From assembly GCF_021172165.1 (NCBI RefSeq), contig NZ_CP089096.1, forward strand, positions 1,302,001 to 1,366,000: 64,000 bases of DNA, read 5' to 3'. How positions within the stretch are numbered: position 1 is the first letter of the stretch; each line of letters opens with the position of its first letter. Position numbers and translations under genes: made by a program. Shown here piece after piece: positions 60,714 through 64,000 of this stretch. Source of the DNA: Flavobacterium channae. GTDB taxonomy: Bacteria > Bacteroidota > Bacteroidia > Flavobacteriales > Flavobacteriaceae. The notes below the pieces were generated by a model. That model was not told where the DNA came from. It ran no database searches and worked only from the letters and a program-made list of their open reading frames with translations.

Positions 60714-61952
60714 ATGAAAAAATTACTAATTTATGCTGGATTACTTTTTTCAGCTTATTCCTTTTCTCAGGGTTCACCTGATTATGGTGGAGGACTAAAG
60801 GTAAATATTAATGAAGATGGTTCTAAATATTTTAGAATTATTTCATGGGCTCAATTTTGGGCACAATACAATGCTGATAAACCTCTTGACGCTAATGGTA
60901 ATGAACAATCTGAAATAGATTTTAGTGTTCGTAGAGCAAGGGTTTTACTTTATTCTCAAATCAGTCCTAAATTTTTAATTGTTACTCATTTTGGATTAAA
61001 CAGTCTTAATGGAGATAACATGAGTCCAACAGGAACTGGTAATAATTCACAATTATTTTTACATGATGCTTATGTACAATATAACTTAGGCAAAACAAAC
61101 AAACACTCTATCGGAGGTGGTTTACATTACTGGAACGGAATTTCACGTTTAAACAACAGTAGTACTCTAAATATTTTAACTTTAGATAATTTCCGTCAAG
61201 GTTGGGCAACATTAGGTTTAGCCGATCAGTTTGCACGTCCTATAGGTGTATTTGCTAAAGGAGCTTTCGGAAAATTCCAATATAGAGTTTCAATCAATGA
61301 TGCTTTAACAAATAACTTATCAGCAACTACTGTTCCTGTAAATGGTGGAGCAGCAACTTACACTGGAAGAAGATTATTAGGAGGGAAAGAAGCAGGAAAA
61401 ACTTTTGCAGGTTATTTTGAATATAATTTTCTAGATCAGGAAAGTCAATTTTTGCCTTACAAAGTAGGTACTTATTTAGGAGATAAAAAAGTATTCAACA
61501 TAGGAGCTGGATTTTTTGCCCATCCAAATGGTTCTGTTGTAGCAGATGCTGGTGGAAATTTAAGCGGAGAAAATGTTTCGATATTTGCGGTTGATGCATT
61601 CTATGATGCTCCACTAGGAAAAGGTAGTGCAATAACTGCTTATGTAATGTATCAAAATTCTAACTACGGTAAAGATTATGTTTTAGGCACAACTTACGAA
61701 ACAGGTTCAATTCTTTACGGACACGTAGGTTATGTAATTCCTTCTACAAAGCCAACTAAATTCCAACCTTATGTTTCTTTTGCAAACAGACAAATTGATG
61801 CTTTAGATGATAACGCAACGCAATTTGGTATTGGAGGAAATGTTTTCTTAAAAGGACACCATTCTAAATTATCATTAGAATATCAAAACTTAAAATACGC
61901 AGAAGCAGATGCAGTTGGAACTGTAACGCTACAAGCAATGATTTATTTATAA
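60714..61952 (+). CDS. Outer-membrane porin
   Basis: A 412-residue outer-membrane beta-barrel protein: signal peptide (LLIYAGLLFSAYSFSQ) and a long barrel, ending in QAMIYL. Segments such as IDFSVRRARVLLYSQISPKF are typical of phosphate-selective-porin-like proteins. It is the first gene of an uptake operon with the sodium:solute symporter, so it probably lets the same substrate, such as acetate or another short organic acid, cross the outer membrane. Confidence 0.87.
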   Translation: MKKLLIYAGLLFSAYSFSQGSPDYGGGLKVNINEDGSKYFRIISWAQFWAQYNADKPLDANGNEQSEIDFSVRRARVLLYSQISPKFLIVTHFGLNSLNGDNMSPTGTGNNSQLFLHDAYVQYNLGKTNKHSIGGGLHYWNGISRLNNSSTLNILTLDNFRQGWATLGLADQFARPIGVFAKGAFGKFQYRVSINDALTNNLSATTVPVNGGAATYTGRRLLGGKEAGKTFAGYFEYNFLDQESQFLPYKVGTYLGDKKVFNIGAGFFAHPNGSVVADAGGNLSGENVSIFAVDAFYDAPLGKGSAITAYVMYQNSNYGKDYVLGTTYETGSILYGHVGYVIPSTKPTKFQPYVSFANRQIDALDDNATQFGIGGNVFLKGHHSKLSLEYQNLKYAEADAVGTVTLQAMIYL

Positions 61953-61975
61953 AAAACAATCTAAAACTAATTAAT

Positions 61976-62233
61976 ATGAGTGATCAAAAACACGCTACGG
62001 CATATTGGAAGGAAAATTTAAGATACCTTCTAATATTATTGAGTATTTGGTTCGCTGTTTCATATGGAGCAGGAATTCTATTCAAAGACGCATTAAATGA
62101 AATCAAATTGGGAGGATTTCCATTAGGATTTTGGTTTGCACAACAAGGTTCAATCTATGTCTTTGTTATTTTAATATTTGTTTATGTTCGTTTAATGAAC
62201 AAACTAGACAAAAAATATGGTTTTGACGAATAA
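61976..62233 (+). CDS. DUF4212 sodium:solute symporter small subunit
   Basis: An 85-residue protein with two TM helices (YLLILLSIWFAVSYGAG; FWFAQQGSIYVFVILIF) and the DUF4212 pattern AYWKENLRYL, LGGFPLGFWFAQQGSIYVF, RLMNKLDKKYGFDE. DUF4212 proteins are coupled to a large symporter subunit encoded next to them; here the symporter follows 27 bases later. Confidence 0.93.
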   Translation: MSDQKHATAYWKENLRYLLILLSIWFAVSYGAGILFKDALNEIKLGGFPLGFWFAQQGSIYVFVILIFVYVRLMNKLDKKYGFDE

Positions 62234-62260
62234 TTAATTATAACTTATAAAAAAAATATC

Positions 62261-64000
62261 ATGGATGTACTTACTTGGACCTACATCATTGTTGGGTTAA
62301 CATTTGCATTATATATAGGAATTGCAATTTGGAGTAGAGCAGGTTCTACTAAAGAATTTTATGTTGCTGGTGGAGGCGTTTCTCCTTTAGCAAATGGTAT
62401 GGCTACTGCAGCCGATTGGATGTCTGCCGCATCATTTATCTCTATGGCCGGAATTATCTCATTTGCTGGTTATGATGGAGCCGTTTATTTAATGGGATGG
62501 ACAGGTGGATATGTATTATTAGCCTTATTATTAGCGCCATATTTAAGAAAATTTGGAAAATTTACGGTGCCTGATTTTATAGGAGAGCGTTATTATTCTA
62601 ACACTGCAAGAACTGTAGCTGTAATTTGCGCATTAATTGTTTCATTTACTTATGTAGCAGGTCAAATGCGTGGAGTAGGAGTTGTATTCTCTAGATTTTT
62701 AGAAGTTGAAATTGAAACAGGTGTTGTAATTGGGATGATCATTGTACTTTTTTACGCTGTTTTAGGTGGAATGAAAGGAATTACATATACGCAAGTTGCA
62801 CAATATTGTGTATTGATTTTTGCTTTCATGGTTCCTGCGATATTTATTTCAATTCAAATGACAGGAAATCCAATTCCACAATTAGGAATGGGTGGTACAG
62901 TTGCTGGTAGTGAAACTTATCTTTTAGATAAACTAAACGGATTATCTACTGAATTAGGTTTTGCAGAATACACAAATGGTTCTAAATCAATGATTGATGT
63001 TTTTGCAATTACTTTAGCTTTAATGGTTGGAACTGCAGGGTTACCACACGTAATTGTACGTTTCTTTACTGTTAAAAAAGTAAAAGATGCTCGTAAATCT
63101 GCAGGATGGGCTTTATTATTAATTGCAATTTTATATACTACTGCACCAGCTGTTTCTGTTTTTGCTAAAACAAATTTAATTGAAACTGTAAGTGGTAAAG
63201 AATATTCAGCTATGCCAAAATGGTTTACAAACTGGGAAAAAACAGGGTTATTAAAATTTGAAGATAAAAACGGTGACGGAAAAATTCAATATTATAATGA
63301 CAAATCAAAAGATGAAGTATTTTTAGCTGCTCAAGAAGCAAAAGGATTAAAAGGAAGTGAGTTAACTATTGATAATGACATCATGGTGTTAGCAAATCCT
63401 GAAATTGCTCAATTACCAAACTGGGTTATTGCATTAGTTGCTGCAGGAGCTTTAGCAGCTGCTTTATCAACTGCTGCTGGTTTATTATTAGTAATTTCTT
63501 CTTCAGTATCTCATGATTTAATTAAAAAAATGATCAATCCAAACATATCTGAAAAAGGAGAACTTTGGTCTGCAAGAGGAGCTGCAGCAGTTGCAGTTGT
63601 AATTGCAGGTTACTTCGGAATTAATCCTCCAGGATTTGTTGCTGCGGTAGTAGCTTTAGCATTTGGTTTAGCGGCTGCATCATTCTTCCCGGCAATTATC
63701 TTAGGTATTTTCCATAAAAGAATGAATAAAGAAGGTGCTATTGCCGGAATGGTTGTTGGTTTATTATTAATGCTTTTCTATATGTTGAAATTCAAATTTG
63801 GATTATTTGATGGTGGGAAAGATGCTGTTGACGGTTTAAAAGCAAGCTGGTGGTTTGGAATTTCACCAGAAGGTTTTGGAACAGTTGCAATGGTAGTAAA
63901 CTTTATAGTTGCATTTGTAGTTAATAAATTTACTCCTGAACCACCACAAGAGGTTCAAGATATTGTTGAACACATTCGTATTCCTTCGGGAGCTGGTGAA
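62261..64000 (+). CDS. Sodium:solute symporter (ActP/acetate permease type), runs off window
   Basis: The frame starts MDVLTWTYIIVG at 62261 and is open to the last base, giving 580 residues so far; the 3' end is outside. It is an SSS-family transporter with many TM helices; signature segments are KEFYVAGGGVSPLANGMATA (about 31-50), ADWMSAASFISMAG and GTAGLPHVIVRFFTV. It resembles cation/acetate symporters. Operon with the porin and DUF4212 genes. Confidence 0.9.
   Translation, partial: MDVLTWTYIIVGLTFALYIGIAIWSRAGSTKEFYVAGGGVSPLANGMATAADWMSAASFISMAGIISFAGYDGAVYLMGWTGGYVLLALLLAPYLRKFGKFTVPDFIGERYYSNTARTVAVICALIVSFTYVAGQMRGVGVVFSRFLEVEIETGVVIGMIIVLFYAVLGGMKGITYTQVAQYCVLIFAFMVPAIFISIQMTGNPIPQLGMGGTVAGSETYLLDKLNGLSTELGFAEYTNGSKSMIDVFAITLALMVGTAGLPHVIVRFFTVKKVKDARKSAGWALLLIAILYTTAPAVSVFAKTNLIETVSGKEYSAMPKWFTNWEKTGLLKFEDKNGDGKIQYYNDKSKDEVFLAAQEAKGLKGSELTIDNDIMVLANPEIAQLPNWVIALVAAGALAAALSTAAGLLLVISSSVSHDLIKKMINPNISEKGELWSARGAAAVAVVIAGYFGINPPGFVAAVVALAFGLAAASFFPAIILGIFHKRMNKEGAIAGMVVGLLLMLFYMLKFKFGLFDGGKDAVDGLKASWWFGISPEGFGTVAMVVNFIVAFVVNKFTPEPPQEVQDIVEHIRIPSGAGE

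Noticed and set aside
1..64000. CRISPR array, tRNA or rRNA genes
   Set aside because: I saw no regularly spaced direct repeats with unique spacers and no tRNA or rRNA signature; RNase P RNA is the only structured RNA gene found.

Overview
The window is AT-rich chromosomal DNA from a member of the Flavobacteriaceae, most likely Flavobacterium or a close relative. The evidence is a type IX secretion sorting domain, Bacteroidetes-type -7 promoter boxes (TAnnTTTG) ahead of many genes, a fused two-domain 2-oxoacid dehydrogenase E1, a MutS2 without Smr domain, and flavobacterial protein families such as DUF3822. The left 4.8 kb is visibly richer in G+C and in different codons than the rest.

Layout. 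1-4813: imported efflux module (RND permease cut by the window edge, TolC-like lipoprotein, FAD/NAD(P)-binding siderophore-interacting-type protein truncated by an insertion sequence). 4797-6275: IS3-type element with an OrfA/OrfB -1 frameshift; the genes on both sides are cut at its ends. 6973-10445: polyphosphate operon (sixA-like, ppk1, ppx). 10464-11150: a REP-associated transposase flanked by inverted REP palindromes. 11206-19134: Mrr-type restriction enzyme, dnaX whose tau form needs a -1 frameshift at an A10 tract, RNase P RNA, rsmD operon, RecD-like helicase, kdsB. 19126-25000: methyltransferase, acyltransferase, lipoprotein, an XRE repressor with a set of palindromic operators shared with an M14 carboxypeptidase, AsnC/Lrp regulator, DinB protein, acidic-tail protein. 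25088-34583: polyamine-type pair (deoxyhypusine-synthase-like plus arginine-decarboxylase-like), aroB, proline dehydrogenase, T9SS cargo, mutS2, ung.

34584-36985 looks like a small cassette array: three same-strand ORFan genes separated by 97-136 bp imperfect palindromes, two of which are clearly homologous. 37074-43096 holds envelope genes, a transglutaminase-like protein, a nucleoside phosphorylase, a SUI1 factor, a GxxExxY nuclease-fold gene flanked by copies of a GGAACACAGATT palindrome, and a 2OG-Fe(II) oxygenase. 43351-50241 has the fused E1 dehydrogenase, a WG-repeat operon, a BI-1 protein and an archaemetzincin broken by a one-base frameshift.

50251-59964 is a single-strand catabolic cluster for a 2-substituted benzoate through its CoA thioester: aryl-CoA ligase, fused flavin monooxygenase/old-yellow-enzyme, thioesterase, gentisate-dioxygenase-like cupin, FAH-family hydrolase, nitrilase-family hydrolase and maleate isomerase. 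The presence of a C-N hydrolase together with maleate isomerase suggests anthranilate degradation through 5-hydroxyanthranilate, with an amide-bearing ring-cleavage product ending in maleate and fumarate. This is my best candidate for an under-described system. The window ends with an InsA-like zinc-ribbon/HTH protein, a porin, a DUF4212 subunit and an incomplete sodium:solute symporter.
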